Origin: Pomphorhynchus laevis
Taxonomy: Eukaryota; Acanthocephala; Palaeacanthocephala; Echinorhynchida; Pomphorhynchidae
Direction of reading: 5' to 3'
Length of the DNA: 64,000 bases
NCBI GenBank assembly: GCA_012934845.2
Contig: WNNJ02001724.1
Span: 62,001-126,000 of the forward strand
Shown: one piece after another, positions 22,628 through 33,353 of the stretch
Numbering within the stretch: position 1 is the stretch's first letter
Layout of the letters: each line of letters starts with the position of its first letter
Position numbers and translations under genes: made by a program
The notes under the pieces: model-generated
What the model was told of the DNA's origin: nothing
The model's database searches: none
Seen by the model: only the letters and a program-made list of their open reading frames with translations

Positions 22628-23145
22628 AAAACATGTACGTTTTTTCAAAGTAGTAATTGATCGAAGTGTCTAAGACCAAGGTAGTGATGAATGCATTGTA
22701 GGAATTGAAACGGATTATATTTAAAATATCGTTGGTGAATATGAAAGGGTGAAAAAATGAGCTACACATAAAAAATGTCGCTTATTTAATGTAATTTGAA
22801 TGACAAAATTTTGTCCAAAATGTTGGAAATCTCAGATGCAATTTCAGTTGGAAGATTATTCCACTCGGAAAAGTGTACGGATAAGTAAGTGTGGAAATTT
22901 TAGAATTGTATAAAACCGATAATTCGTGCGTATACAATGAAATACAGGCTGCGTTGGTGAGAAGTGATTAATCAATAGTAGTAAATTGTGCAGAAAGTTG
23001 AAACTTATACCGAGGACAGGAGTGAGAAACCTTTAAAGGAGGTAATTATAAAACATCAGTCAGTAAACGATTGCTTGTTGAAATGGAAACTGAATATAAA
23101 AACAAACAGAAAAATTAAAAGTTAATAATCAGATGAATTCAATTC
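22628..23145 (-). pseudogene. Repeat X, copy 2
   Basis: About 96 percent identical to 19555-20067 over the whole length, with the same 5' junction to L2-A. Confidence 0.7.
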
Positions 23146-23333
23146 ATTTGTTCTCGGTGATTTTAACATTCGTCTTGATTGCCCGGCTGACTCTGACTCT
23201 ATCACTTTAAACTAATCTTTTTTTCTGATTTTAACTATAAATTACTTTCAACAAGCTCAACTCATATCCTCGGCGGTGCTCTCGACATCATTGCTGTTTC
23301 TAACTGCTTCAATGGCTATACCTCCTTGTCAAT
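23146..23333 (+). pseudogene. L2-A endonuclease fragment
   Basis: Continues from repeat X as in copy 1 (VLGDFNIRLD..., ILGGALDIIAVSNCFNGYTS) and stops at about 23333 in GTCAATT, where CR1-like ORF1 sequence begins. Confidence 0.7.
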
Positions 23334-23364
23334 TGATGTTGCGATATACGAAAATAAACATTTT

Positions 23365-26300
23365 CTTCTTCTTCTTCTTAGCGTTTATCCCGTATGACGG
23401 GGTCCGCTTGCCACGATCGTTGACGCCAAAATGCCTTCTTTGCTGCGTCTTTGGGCGTGAGTCCGACCATTTTCATGTCCTTAAGAAGGGTATCCATCCA
23501 TCTTTTCTGTGGTCTTCCTATTGGTCTCTTTCCGTCGACCTCGATTTGAAATGGTGCCTGCGCTAATGTGTTCACGTCTGCCCTCATTACATGTCCATAC
23601 CATCGCAGCCTTGATTCTCTCAGTTTGTCTGCTATGGGTGCTACGCCAAATCGCTTGCGGATGTCTTCGTTACGGACATGATCTAGGCGAGTCTTTCCTG
23701 CGATCCACCTTAGCATTTTGGTTTCCATGCATCCAAGCTTACGTTCTGCTTCTGCTGTCATTGCCCAGCACTCAGCACCGTACATTGCTACAGGCCGTAT
23801 TACGCTTCTGTAGAACTTCGATTTGAGTTTGTCTGGCATGCGTTTGTCGCACAAAACTCCAGTGGCTGCTCTCCATTTTGTCCAGCTTGCGTTGATGCGA
23901 GTGGTGACGTCTTTTGCCACTCCTCCTGTGCTGGAGATGACTGATCCCAGATATTTGAACGCAGTTGTCTTTGGCAGAAGCACGCCATTAACTGATATGC
24001 TTACATCTTCGTTCTGGTTCGTCGTCATGTACTCTGTTTTGGCTGTGTTCAGTTTCAACCCAAACTGTGCCAGGCGATCGTGCCATTGCTGAACTTGTTG
24101 CTCGAGGTCATGTTTGTCTTTAGATACCAGCATAACATCGTCGGCATACAGGATGGTCCATGGTGCTTGTCTTAGAAGGTCTTTCGTAATCACGTCCATA
24201 ACTATGATGAATAGTAATGGGGAGAGTGCAGATCCTTGGTGCACACCGACTGAGATTGGAAATTCTCTGGATTTTCCCGCTGCTGTTAGCACATTGCTCG
24301 TCGTTCCTTTGTACAACATCTTCACCCATTCGATCAATTCCTCCGGTACTTTTCTGCGTCTCAAAGCGTACCATATAAGCTTATGAGGTACTCTGTCGAA
24401 CGCTTTCTCAAGGTCCAGAAAAGCTACATGGAGGGGCTGCTTCTTCTCTCTGTGCTTTTCAAGGAGTAGTCTGGCTGAGTGTATTGCATCGATGGCTCCA
24501 CAGTTGCGCACAAAGCCTGCCTGGTTGACACTTAGTTTGACGGAGTCACGGATTCTCTTGTCGAGCACTCTCTCGAAGATTTTCATGGTGTGACTGAGAA
24601 GACGAATTGGGCGGTAGTTTTCACAATCTGCTGGGCTTCCTTTCTGCTTCCAGATTGGGATAGTTATGCTTCGACTCCAGTCTTCTGGCACCTCTTTTGC
24701 GTCAACAATCTTCTGGAGAAAATTAGTTAGCCATGGTGTCCACTCATCCGGATTGATTCTCCAGAAGTCCACCGCTAAATCATCGGGTCCGTTGGCTTTA
24801 CCCGGCTTCATCTTCATCATTGCCTCTCTGACCTCTGCACCATTGAGTGGATCGACTTGTGTGTGATTTGGAGTCCCCTCTGGTATTGGTGGATGTTCAA
24901 ACTCTTCTGTAAAGATGGCTTTAAAATATCTTCTCCATCTCTCCAGCACGTCTTGTGGGTGTATAATGAGTTTTCCCTGCTCATTGCTGATACCATGGAA
25001 CTTCTCGATGTCTGCTGCCTTCTTCCGTCTTGAACGGGCTAGTCGGTACACGCCTTTTTCTCCTTCTCGAGTGTCGAGCTTTTGGTAGAGGTTATCTAGG
25101 TGGTTACTCCTAGCAATAGCCACTTGTTTCCTTGCTTTCTTTTTCGCTCGGTGATATTCATCTTTGTTCTCCTGTGTTTGTGCTATCCGGAGAGCCTTGT
25201 ATGAATTTTTCTTTGCCTTCACTGCGTCTTTGACCTCTTCTGTCCAAAACCAAGTTTCTTTGTCGATGTATTTTTGACATGGCTTGGTGGATCCGAGTAT
25301 GTGCTTTGCAGCTAGGTGGATCGTGCAGCGCAACGCGGTCCAGGTGTCCTGTACTCCATGTATGCTAGGTAGTCTTATCCGGGCCAGCTTTGCCTTTGTT
25401 CCAACTGTGTCTTCTTCCCTCAGTTTCCACCACTTGATTCGGCTCGTCTTTGTTTGTTCTGGCCTCGGTTTACGGGGGACTTCAATTTTCAGGTCACATA
25501 TCAGTGGCTTATGTTGAGTCGCTGTGGTCTCTGATGGAATGACCTTTGTGTCTAGCACCGTCTTCTTGTGTTTTCGCCTCACCAGGACAAAATCAATTTG
25601 CGACTTCCTGATTTGTGAGCCCGTTCCATGGTAATATGTGTACAGGTGGCTCGGCCTTTTTGTGAAGTTGGTGTTGGTGATGGTGAGGTTGTGCGTAGTT
25701 GCAAACTCCAGTAGTTGTTCCCCTTCTGCGTTCTTCTCACCTATGCCATATCCACCGTGACATTCACTCTCATCCGTCTGTCCAACATGGGCATTCATAT
25801 CACCGGCTATGATCACATAGTCTTCTTCGGGGACTTCTGCCATCTTTTCATCTAGCATTTCCCAGAAGTCCAGCTTCTCTTTATCTGTGCATCCTGTTTG
25901 AGGAGCGTACACAGAGAAGTAGTGTACGGTCGTTTCGCATAATGCCAGCTTAATCTTCATCAACCTCCCAGTGTATCGCGTCACTTCACACACTTGGTCT
26001 CTGAGTCTCTCTGCTACGACAATGGCTACTCCGTTTCGTGCTGTCTCAGTTCCCATATAATACAGTTTGTATCCGTCTCCAATTTCCTTGGCTTTTCCGC
26101 CCTTCCATTTAGTCTCTTGTATTGCAAGAATGTCAATCTTTCTCCTCTTTAGGTCAGCTGCAATTTCTCGAGATTTACCCGTCAGTGTTCCTACGTTGAG
26201 CGTTGCAACTCGTACGTATGATTGGGCCAGATCACTTGCGTCTCGGCGTCGTCCTTCCGTCGTGAACCCTCGCTTATTTGCCGAACAGACCGGGTCTTGT

Positions 26301-26548
26301 CTGATCGCACATCCTCGTGAATTTTTCGAACAGGCCGGATGGCACCTCCTGAACGCGTCGTCTACAGAGGACGCCTTAGTATTGGCGGGGTCATTTTGAT
26401 TAAACTTTATCATGGTTTGATGGTTGCGACAATTGTTTTCCCGACCGGCTGCCGCATGCCTGTCGTCGGTAAGGTCCGCGTTTGGTTCACGCTCACAGAG
26501 AGTAAGCGTTATCCAGTGGCACCACGAGGAGGAACGGACCGCACCACC
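23365..26548 (-). mobile_element. RTE-clade LINE, near full length
   Basis: A 3184-bp insertion flanked by the perfect 17-bp duplication ACGAAAATAAACATTTT (23348-23364 and 26549-26565). On the minus strand it has a short leader, one open ORF and a very short 3' UTR ending in an (AAG)n tail (CTTCTTCTT on +, 23365-23379). A short 3' end with a simple-repeat tail is usual for RTE. It is more GC-rich than its surroundings. The open ORF and perfect duplication mark a recent insertion. Confidence 0.92.
23378..26413 (-). CDS. RTE endonuclease-reverse transcriptase
   Basis: 1011 codons, typical for RTE. The APE-like endonuclease starts near residue 67: TLNVGTLTGKSREIA, QETKWKGGKA, GVAIVVAERL, YAPQTGC, GDMNAHVG and SQIDFVLVRRKH. 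Reverse transcriptase: NYRPIRLLSHTMKIFERVL, LDLEKAFDRVPH, GVHQGSALSPLLFIIVMD, LYADDVMLV and YLGSVI, then a C-terminal region with RLRWYGHVMR, AQAPFQIEVDGKRPIGRP and RWMDTLLKDM, a signature of RTE. All core residues are present, so the protein may work. The upstream 65 residues are not conserved in kind and the true start could lie further inside. Confidence 0.92.
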   Translation of the reverse strand: MIKFNQNDPANTKASSVDDAFRRCHPACSKNSRGCAIRQDPVCSANKRGFTTEGRRRDASDLAQSYVRVATLNVGTLTGKSREIAADLKRRKIDILAIQETKWKGGKAKEIGDGYKLYYMGTETARNGVAIVVAERLRDQVCEVTRYTGRLMKIKLALCETTVHYFSVYAPQTGCTDKEKLDFWEMLDEKMAEVPEEDYVIIAGDMNAHVGQTDESECHGGYGIGEKNAEGEQLLEFATTHNLTITNTNFTKRPSHLYTYYHGTGSQIRKSQIDFVLVRRKHKKTVLDTKVIPSETTATQHKPLICDLKIEVPRKPRPEQTKTSRIKWWKLREEDTVGTKAKLARIRLPSIHGVQDTWTALRCTIHLAAKHILGSTKPCQKYIDKETWFWTEEVKDAVKAKKNSYKALRIAQTQENKDEYHRAKKKARKQVAIARSNHLDNLYQKLDTREGEKGVYRLARSRRKKAADIEKFHGISNEQGKLIIHPQDVLERWRRYFKAIFTEEFEHPPIPEGTPNHTQVDPLNGAEVREAMMKMKPGKANGPDDLAVDFWRINPDEWTPWLTNFLQKIVDAKEVPEDWSRSITIPIWKQKGSPADCENYRPIRLLSHTMKIFERVLDKRIRDSVKLSVNQAGFVRNCGAIDAIHSARLLLEKHREKKQPLHVAFLDLEKAFDRVPHKLIWYALRRRKVPEELIEWVKMLYKGTTSNVLTAAGKSREFPISVGVHQGSALSPLLFIIVMDVITKDLLRQAPWTILYADDVMLVSKDKHDLEQQVQQWHDRLAQFGLKLNTAKTEYMTTNQNEDVSISVNGVLLPKTTAFKYLGSVISSTGGVAKDVTTRINASWTKWRAATGVLCDKRMPDKLKSKFYRSVIRPVAMYGAECWAMTAEAERKLGCMETKMLRWIAGKTRLDHVRNEDIRKRFGVAPIADKLRESRLRWYGHVMRADVNTLAQAPFQIEVDGKRPIGRPQKRWMDTLLKDMKMVGLTPKDAAKKAFWRQRSWQADPVIRDKR

Positions 26549-29500
26549 ACGAAAATAAACATTTTATTTGTGGTTATTGCGTGTGTAACGACGCACGATT
26601 GTATAAAACTGAACCTGTCAAGGAGAAAGGTGATGAGTCGGCGCCAGCTTTTCATGTTATTGCACAGCGTCAAGAAAGGATTTCCCACTGCAATTCACAA
26701 CAGCGTCAAGAAATTGTTATTGCACAGCGTCAAGAAAGGATCTTCCACTGCAATTCACAGCAGCCTCCACCAGCATCTGATCAGAATTTTCAAACTTCAC
26801 CTGAAAAATGTGTAGATCTAGACAAGAACACTCTAAGCTACGAAAAGAAAACACCTAATTTCACAAATTCGTTTGTCTCTGTAACATCATGTAGCGGACC
26901 TCCGAGTTCTTTACAATCAGCTGACTTGCGACTTGAATATACAAATTCTTACTCCAATTCAGTCTCCCTAAATAACTCATTAACTGCCCCTATTCGCCGG
27001 ACTTATGATAGATCACATTGTCTAATCATAGCTATTATAAGGGAATCATCTGCTACTAACAACCATTTACGTGTACAGCATGACGTCAAAGCTGTACAAT
27101 CCTTCTTCTCTGAGCTATTACACACCTGTTCCCCTACTGAGCTGCAGCAATTCAGAGTTCTCCACCTTTATAGACTGGGGAAAATAATATCAGATAACAG
27201 TCCACGCCTTCTAAAGGTCATATTAGCAACGCCCGATATGTGTACATTAGCTTTAAAATACGGTTATCATCTTGCAGGTACTGGATTGATCCTTCGCAGA
27301 GATCTTTCGATCGAGGACAGAACTCGACTGAAACAAGCAAAGAGCGAACTTAGTAACAGAGTAGCTAACGGCGAAAGTAACCTCACCGTCATAAATTTTC
27401 GTGTAGTGCGACGCAGGACTTTAACTCGTTTCTGGATTCGTTCTATTGGCAACGGTGGAAACATCGTAGAGCTGCGAAGTCTTTGTTTCGCAACGAAACT
27501 ACCCAAGAAGTGACAGTAAATGTCGAAAAGAGATACGAGTATTCCGACCCAGTACACTTCACACATGCCTTCCGGGTCTTATATTCGAATGTCTTAAGTC
27601 TCATCAATAAAATGGACGAAGTTCTCACTCTGGTTAACAGCACCTCATTTGAAATACTTGTTTTTACAGAGTCGTAGTTAAAACTACACATCATAGATTC
27701 AGAAATTTCCATCAACGGGTACGCTATAATCCGAGCAGATCGGCAAATTTGCCGCAGTGGCGGAGTGATCATATATGCTAGAGAAGTTCTTACAACTCGT
27801 GTTATGTCAATTGAGTGCGATGAATCAAGTCTTTGTGAATACGCTTGTGTTTCTGTAACAGACCATAAAAATATAGTTTTCTCTCTAGGTGTCTTCTATC
27901 GCCCCCCATTCGCTCCAACCGGGTCGATTATATCCTTAATAACTAAAAATACATTCAAGGGTCAAAAAGTTATTTTATTAGGAGACTTTAACATGCCGCG
28001 ATATTATTGGATAGATTACGTTCCTCTTCCTGGATGTGATCCCGAATCATTACTGCTTTAAAACATGATAAATGATCTACATATAGTCCAACATGTTCAC
28101 AGGGATACTCGTCACAGGGGTAATAACTCCTCAATTCTTGATATCTGCTTTTCGAGTGAAACATATCTGATAAAAAACGTCAAATACGGACCTCCGCTAG
28201 GATCAAGCGATCACTCTACCATCTCAATAGAATTTAACGCACTCGGACCATATGTCGAAACGGTTAAAACGTCGAATCCTTTTAAGATCGACTATGATGT
28301 CGTGCGCAGTATAATTTCCTGTATGTATTGGCCTGACCCATCGAAAACAGGCATTCAAGAAGCTTGAGATCACTTTAAGACCACATTACATTGTGTTCTC
28401 GACTATTTTGCACGATCCGTCAGAATCGTACACGAAAACTACATCCGAAATGGTTAGATGTGGAATTGCTTGCTCTTTAAAACACCGTGATAGATGTTTC
28501 CATGCGTACAAAAAAGGGGAACTTTCTTTTGAACACTACCGTCATTGCAGGAATACGGTTTTTATTCTGAAAAAAAAACAGAAAAAACGCAGTTTTATCT
28601 CAAATATATGCCGCTCCACTCATAACAATCCTTGGGTGGCTTTCAAAAGCATACTTCCACGTCCTATATACTCGACAGATTGTTCATACCTATTGGCCAA
28701 CAATGGGCCAATCTTGACCTCCCCAACTGATGTAGCTGCCCATTTTATGGACTATTTCGCTATCAAAGAAGATAGAGTGTCGATCCCCGATGGTATAATC
28801 CAAACTAAACACAATGCACTTCTACCTAGAGTAGTCATATCTAACATTGAATTTAGCGATGAAGAGGTACTGCACGAGCTACTTAAATTACCCCGCAACG
28901 CCGCGTCAGGTCCTGACTATATACCTCCAATACTCTTAAAGGAATAGGCCCATGCAATATACGTTCCTTTAGCTTCTATTTTTAGAAGTTCACTAAACAC
29001 AGGCTATCTACCATCTGATTGAACTAAGTAAGGTATTAGAAAAATTGATTCTTCGTCACCTTAGCGCTTTCGTTAAAGCTAAGAATCGCCTCAGCCCCAG
29101 TCAGCATGGATTTAGGCCAAATCGCTCAACGGTAACGAACTTTGTAAAAGCGAGAGCAAGCTGGGTGGATTCGATGAGTATTGGTTCCAAAGTAGATGTT
29201 ATATTTATAGACTTATCGAAAGCATTCGATAGAGTTATTCCCAATTTGCTAGTAAACAAATTATCTAACATTGGTGTACGGGGCTCTTTGTTACGCTGGA
29301 TTCAATCATTCGTAAGCAACCGCTCGTTTGCCGTACGCATAAGCCATTATCTTTCTGGTTACTCAATGATGACGACAGGCGTCCCGCAGGGATCGGCCAT
29401 TAGTCCGACTCTCTTTAATATATATGTAAATGATATTACAAACAACTTAACGTCGGAATGTGTTACCTACGCAGATGATATTAAGGTTTGGAGGCGAATC

Positions 29501-30200
29501 ATTGATGATTCCGATGTTAGCGCTCTTCAAAAAGACCTGGATTCCATAAATAAATGGTGTATATATAATGGGCTGATGATAAATGCGACTAAATGTAGAC
29601 ATATGCGGATCGGCTCCCCAGACATTCGTTGCTCTTATAAAATTGGAAACATGTCGATTGATTCTACAGATAAAATCGATGATTTAGGGGTATCTACGCT
29701 TAATACGCTCGAGATGAGCGCTCACGTAAATAAAGCTTCGGCAATTGCCGTCGTACTATTGGCATCATTAGACGATCTTTTGGATCACTAGAGGCATGTA
29801 GCTTCAGAATAATATACAAGGCCCTCATCGAATCTCGAATGCTATACGCATCTCCCGCAGCGTATCCACATCTGTGCAAGAACATTGTGGCTTACGAATC
29901 AATTCTCCGGTCGGCTACCCGTCTTGTTCTCACTGTCAAAGACCTGCCGTTTGACCAGAAGTTAGAAATCCTAGGTGTTTTCAACGGTTTGTGAAAGTTT
30001 GGTAAAAGCTGATCTTATGCTGGTATGGAGGGCAATTTTATCGCCCACCCATCTCCTCAACTTCATGTTTTGCATCCGCAACTCCGATTGAATTGAATGC
30101 CGGAACATCCGAGAATTTCGGCGTGCGCTGAACATTGTATCGCTCTCATTGGAAGTCGAAACTGATTTAGATTTTTTGTTTTACTGACATTGTACTTTTT
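26549..30200 (+). pseudogene. CR1-like LINE interrupted by RTE
   Basis: The element starts left of the RTE (23334-23364). Removing the RTE joins DVAIYENKHFICGYCVC across the target site, giving the PHD-like end of ORF1. ORF1 runs to 27513: a doubled IAQRQERI-HCNSQQ segment near residues 26-60, then AIIRESSATNNHL, QHDVKAVQSFFSEL and ANGESNLTVINFRVVRRR. ORF2 is broken: endonuclease VLYSNVLSLINKMDE, FTES, GVFYRPPFAP, LLGDFNMP and GSSDHSTIS, then RT PSQHGFRPNRSTVTNFV, IFIDLSKAFDRV, GVPQGSAISPTLFNIYVN and TYADDIKVW, with stops near 27.68 and 28.06 kb and frame changes. An older insertion than the RTE it contains. Confidence 0.8.
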
Positions 30201-30252
30201 TTACATTGAGAACCAGCCAAACGAGCCACCGCTCATCGGCTGTAGTATACTA

Positions 30253-30456
30253 ATAATTACTGATCCTGGTTTGTACGATCATTTCCTTGTCACTCTTACT
30301 CGTCCCCATCCTCCTTCTCCGCCTTTACCATTATCAACACCAAGTCAACCCTGGAAACTTCTCGATATCCCTATTCTCTGCACAGCCTTACTCAATTCTT
30401 CACTATTTTCACTTCCTCTAAACTATCTCTCCCGATGATCTCTGCGTTCTGTTTTT
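30253..30456 (+). pseudogene. L2-A endonuclease fragment
   Basis: ITDPGLYDHFLVTLTRPHPP to LNSSLFSLPLNYLS, cut at both ends. Its right end joins directly to a truncated repeat X. Confidence 0.75.
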
Positions 30457-30595
30457 AACCGAGGACAGGAGTGAGAAACTTTTAAAGGAAGTAATTATAA
30501 AACATCAGTCAGTAAACGATTGCTTGTTGAAATGGAAACTAAATATAAAAACAAACAGAAAAATTAAAAGTTAATAATCAGATGAATTCAATTCA
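30457..30595 (-). pseudogene. Repeat X, copy 3, truncated
   Basis: ACCGAGGACAGGAGTGAGAA through ATCAGATGAATTC, identical in order to copies 1 and 2, with the same junction to L2-A. Confidence 0.7.
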
Positions 30596-30955
30596 TTTGT
30601 TCTCGGTGATTTTAACATTCGTCTTGATTGCCCGGCTGACTCTGACTCTATCACTTTAACTAATCTTTTTTCTGATTTTAACTATAAATTACTTTCAACA
30701 AGCCCAACTCATATCCTCGGAGGTGCTCTCGACATCATTGATGTTCCTAACTGCTTCAATGACTATACCTCCTTGTCAATTACTGATCCTGGTTTGTACG
30801 ATCATTTCCTTGTCACTCTTACTCTTACTCGTTCCCTATCCTCCTTCTCCGCCTTTACCTTTATCTACACCAAGTCGACCCTGGAAACTTCTCGATATCC
30901 CTATTCTCTGCACAGCCTTGCTCGATTCTTCACTCTTTTCACTTCCTCGAAGAGC
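30596..30955 (+). pseudogene. L2-A endonuclease fragment after repeat X
   Basis: VLGDFNIRLD through SITDPGLYDHFLVTLTLTR to LLDSSLFSLP, ending at about 30955. The rest of the element is missing. Confidence 0.75.
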
Positions 30956-31239
30956 GAATTTAATGCTCAATGAAATGCCTTGTTGCTTTGACTATTAATA
31001 GCCACAGATGGTAGTCTATTCTATTGATTCACGATACGTTCTTTAATATCCTGCTTGTATTAACGTAACTTTCGCCGATGTTTGAGCATCAATCTGTCTT
31101 TACAGCTTTTTAGAATCACGGAGACTAAATAGGTGATTGAAAGAGTGGGACGAAGACATGAGGACTTTCCGCACCATCATTATATCAGCTATGGTCCGGC
31201 TTTTAAGAACCGATAGAATTCCAAGGGTCCTGCGTTTAT

Positions 31240-31545
31240 ATATAATAATTTATTTAAAGTGGCAAATTTGTGCCACCTGCACGCTTACAAGTCTACTAAC
31301 TAACAAAATCAGCAAAAATCAAACTGGTAAATTTGTTAAATTGTTTAAATGTGATCGAATTTGACGTTTGAAGCACGTCATTGAGGTTGATTGGCGTATA
31401 TAAATGGGCAGGTGATTCCACGATAGACGAGCAGCCACAATGAAAGAGCGTAAGCCCAAAGAGGTAGAGTAGTTTGGGACATGTAAATAAAGAAAATTAC
31501 AGGAACGCAAAGAACAGGAAACAGGACGAGAATTGCCGATTCCAT
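31240..31545 (-). pseudogene. L2-A 3' fragment with tail
   Basis: The minus strand reads YCSLRSCNFLYLHVPNYSTS and SWNHLPIYIRQSTSM to a stop. The 3' hairpin and TTTAAATAAATTA follow at the left end. Confidence 0.75.
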
Positions 31546-31621
31546 TACGTCAAATATTTTCAAGGTGATGTGTCGCAATTGGATTAATCTTGGAATATCG
31601 AACTAGACGTACATATGACCT

Positions 31622-32365
31622 ATCAGATTCTACAATTCTTCCTATCGTTGATAATCTCGTTTTCCTAGGCTTTCATTTCGACAACCGACTTTCACTTAAA
31701 CCTTTCGTTAGTGATAAAGTACGCTCATCTACCTTGATACTCCGCAATCTCCGTCAAGTTCGTAGATTGATCGATTTCCCTTCTTGTATGACTCTCATAT
31801 CTTCTCTTCTTTTCTCAAGACTTGATTACTGTCTTAGTCTATTTTCCAACTCACCTAAATCCACTCTTCTTCCTTTACAACGCATCATCAACGCTGCCGT
31901 TCGAGTTCTCCTCCGTCTTCGTCGTTTAGATCATACATCCTACTATCTTGTTTCTCTTGATTGGCCTACCATTTATTGTCGTGTTCAAATTCGTCTTCTT
32001 ATCATTGCTTTTCGTCTTATAACTTCTCATACCCCTTCATTTCTCAACCTTCCTTTTCTCGACAATTCTCGTACTGTGTATTGTGCTCTGCGTTCCCGTA
32101 ATTCCCTTCTTTTACATGTCCCAATCTACTCTACCTCTTTTGGCTTCCGCTCCTTCGTTGTGGCTGCTCCTCTCTTGTGGAATCAACTGCCTATTCATAT
32201 CCGCCAATCAACATCTATGCCGTACTTCAAACGCCAAATCCAATTTTATTTCAACAATTAACTAATTACCTGTGACCTTTAATGTTCTTTTTTTTGTTAG
32301 TGGTCATGTAAGCGTGCATTTTGCACGCATTTGCCACGTTAAATAAATTATTGTATTATTATCAG
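31622..32365 (+). pseudogene. L2-A 3' quarter, open frame
   Basis: One uninterrupted frame of about 213 codons to 32261 (ILPIVDNLVFLGFHFDNRLS, LLFSRLDYCLSLFSNS, RNSLLLHVPIYSTSFG, PIHIRQSTSMPYFKRQIQF). The 3' UTR hairpin is GCGTGCA-ttt-TGCACGC (32312-32328), with CCACGTTAAATAAATTATTG after it. 5'-truncated. The open frame suggests youth, but it lacks endonuclease and RT core. Confidence 0.8.
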
Positions 32366-32462
32366 AACATTTACTGAGACTATGATATGCACTTGTAAAT
32401 TCGGGTATTTTTGTCAATTTCTGGTTAAGCTATTTTGGATACGTATCGATGTCTACAAAAAA

Positions 32463-32630
32463 AAAACGATTTATTTTTACGTGGCAAATGCGTGCCAACG
32501 CACGCTTACATGACCACAACAGCAAAAAATCTAAGTCATCTGTCAAGAAGGTCGGGATGGAGGCGGCATTTGAATGTAATAAAGTAGGGAGCGCGGCGGA
32601 CGTCGAGTGGGAGCTGATTTAATGAGTATA
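32463..32630 (-). pseudogene. L2-B 3' tail
   Basis: The reverse complement has the end of L2-B ORF2, GTGGTCATGTAAGCGTGC, loop, GCACGC, ATTTGCCACG and TAAAAATAAATCG. Together with 31240 and 31622 it makes three tails within 1.4 kb, in opposite orientations. Confidence 0.7.
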
Positions 32631-32639
32631 CTACTCATT

Positions 32640-33130
32640 GTTCGTAAATGGGATGTCTAAAGTTCATCTTTATATGGTGCCAAGATTGCAATACTTCAAA
32701 TATTAAATTTAAATTCATATTCCTTATTATTGCGTTCTTTAAAAAATATAGAATGTATTATTTCGTATATTATATAATATAGCAAATATATTTTATATTT
32801 GGTTGCAAATATAGAATAGGTCATACATTATTATGGCATTTCTCATAAGAGTAAATGGATTGTAATAAAACATAAGATAAAATAAGTTTAAAATATTTTT
32901 ATTATTTGAATTACATTCAAATATTTATGGTCATTAGCTTTATTTTATATTAACCAAAATTCAGCTGAACTCATTTTCATATTTATAATGGAAAAATAGT
33001 GTTTATCACTAAAACGACTGAGAAGGTGAATTCAATGCCACATGTATTTTTATAATATGCTTTGAGATGATACAACACCATCTACCTTTTTATGATTATA
33101 AATTTTACAGAATAAGTTACTGAGTTTACA
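32640..33130. other. AT-rich upstream region of OLA1
   Basis: No coding frame or repeat seen. The promoter and any 5' UTR of OLA1 must lie here, but no clear TATA or initiator can be picked out of this AT-rich sequence. Confidence 0.5.
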
Positions 33131-33353
33131 ATGCCACCAAAGAAGAAAGAAGAACCAAAGAAGCATATTTTGCTTGGCAGAGTCGGGACAAATTTAAAGA
33201 TGGGAATAGTGGGACTTCCCAATGTTGGGTATATTTCTTTTCATTTAAAAATCGTGCAACTTTTGTTTAGAAAATCAACGTTTTTCAATGTTGTGACAAA
33301 ATCGGCTGCGCCTGCTGAAAATTTTCCCTTTTGTACAATAGATCCGAATGAAA
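33131..33353 (+). CDS. OLA1: OLA1 exons 1 and 2 with a 42-nt intron
   Basis: Exon 1 starts at ATG 33131 ([11 protein letters not shown], the usual family start) and ends within the glycine codon of GKS at 33228. Intron 1 (33229-33270) is only 42 nt. Exon 2 codes [21 protein letters not shown]...DPNE and ends at 33353 one base into a serine codon. An AG at 33111 could end a 5' UTR intron. Confidence 0.92.

Noticed and set aside
23509-26815. Plus-strand frames across the RTE element
   Set aside because: Antisense shadows of the 1011-codon RTE ORF.
31240-32365. 5' inversion (twin priming) of one L2-A copy
   Set aside because: Both pieces keep their own 3' tail, so they are two insertions.
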